Under the pieces are notes generated by a model that saw only the letters and a list, made by a program, of their open reading frames with translations, did not search any database and was not told the origin of the DNA. Shown here piece after piece: positions 63,851-64,000 of a stretch of DNA of 64,000 bases. The DNA lies in the NCBI GenBank assembly GCA_030695565.1, contig JAUYRZ010000042.1:1-64000 (forward strand), written 5' to 3'. This stretch comes from Archangium sp. GTDB taxonomy: Bacteria > Myxococcota > Myxococcia > Myxococcales > Myxococcaceae. Numbering within the stretch: the first letter of the stretch is position 1; every line of letters begins with the position of its first letter. The translations under genes and the position numbers were made by a program.

Positions 63851-64000
63851 GTGATTGAGGTCGAGAACATCGTCCGCGACTTCGGGGCCTTCCGCGCCGT
63901 CGACGGCGTGAGCTTCACGGTCGAGCCCGGCGAAGTGGTCGGGCTGCTGGGCCCCAATGGTGCCGGCAAGACCACCACCCTGCGCGTGCTGGCGGGCCTG
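63851..64000 (+). CDS. ABC transporter ATP-binding protein, partial
   Basis: The window ends after 50 codons. From GTG at 63851 the sequence runs [13 protein letters not shown]... and contains Walker [11 protein letters not shown] (residues 36-45) with the preceding [15 protein letters not shown], as in ABC-2-type/CcmA-like exporter ATPases. Signature motif and Walker B are outside the window. It follows the modular lipoprotein by 94 nt. Confidence 0.88.
   Translation, partial: MIEVENIVRDFGAFRAVDGVSFTVEPGEVVGLLGPNGAGKTTTLRVLAGL

Overview
The window is a GC-rich, densely packed bacterial chromosome segment. It looks like a member of the Myxococcota, probably a Myxococcaceae- or Archangiaceae-like myxobacterium. 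That placement is inferred from gene style: about ten lipoproteins with Asp-Gly-Gly/Asp-Ala-Gly linkers, cysteine-rich surface lipoproteins, an FHA-sigma54 activator, a CHASE2 cyclase, large TPR proteins and GTG/TTG starts. No rRNA, tRNA, CRISPR array, transposase or prophage was recognised.

Region by region. 0.07-3.5 kb: a MurG-like glycosyltransferase converges on an ECF sigma/anti-sigma pair, followed by a 58-aa protein and a frame-broken secreted-protein gene. 3.5-13 kb: a coupled operon (SDR, Rid-family protein, enoyl-CoA hydratase, acyl-CoA dehydrogenase, MgtC/DUF4010 membrane protein) faces three paralogous Gly-linker lipoproteins, a glutaryl-CoA dehydrogenase and a 4HBT thioesterase; the enzymes fit a CoA-thioester ring-cleavage route ending at glutaryl-CoA. 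13-29 kb: a DUF2058 protein, lipoprotein, small sigma-region-like protein, RluA-type pseudouridine synthase, 1200-aa TPR protein, FHA-sigma54 regulator, methyltransferase, heptosyltransferase-like GT9, and an operon of DUF4261, class II photolyase and dtd.

29-36.7 kb: a His-rich Spy/CpxP-like protein, a small secreted protein and a CpxR/CpxA-like two-component pair form an envelope-stress or metal-response operon. A SWIM-protein/SNF2-helicase pair and a cyclic-nucleotide-binding diguanylate cyclase follow. 36.7-46.1 kb: a five-gene minus-strand locus encodes an OmpA/TSP3 envelope protein, a FecR-domain protein, a CHASE2 nucleotide cyclase and two cysteine-rich lipoproteins, one ending in a cyanovirin-N-like segment. 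The nearby cNMP-binding GGDEF protein suggests, without proving, a cyclic-nucleotide to c-di-GMP relay.

46-64 kb: an outer-membrane protein, a possible effector with a Cys/His pair, a low-complexity protein invaded by two palindromic repeats, an FHA protein, a DAG-repeat lipoprotein, a PhoB/PhoR-like pair, a beta-propeller di-haem lipoprotein, gpsA, a choice-of-anchor lipoprotein, a membrane protein with a winged-helix-like tail, an MTA/SAH-deaminase-type amidohydrolase, a modular lipoprotein and the start of an ABC ATPase. A dispersed palindrome family built on CCCTCTCCC/GGGAGAGGG occurs at convergent ends, at divergent starts and inside one reading frame.
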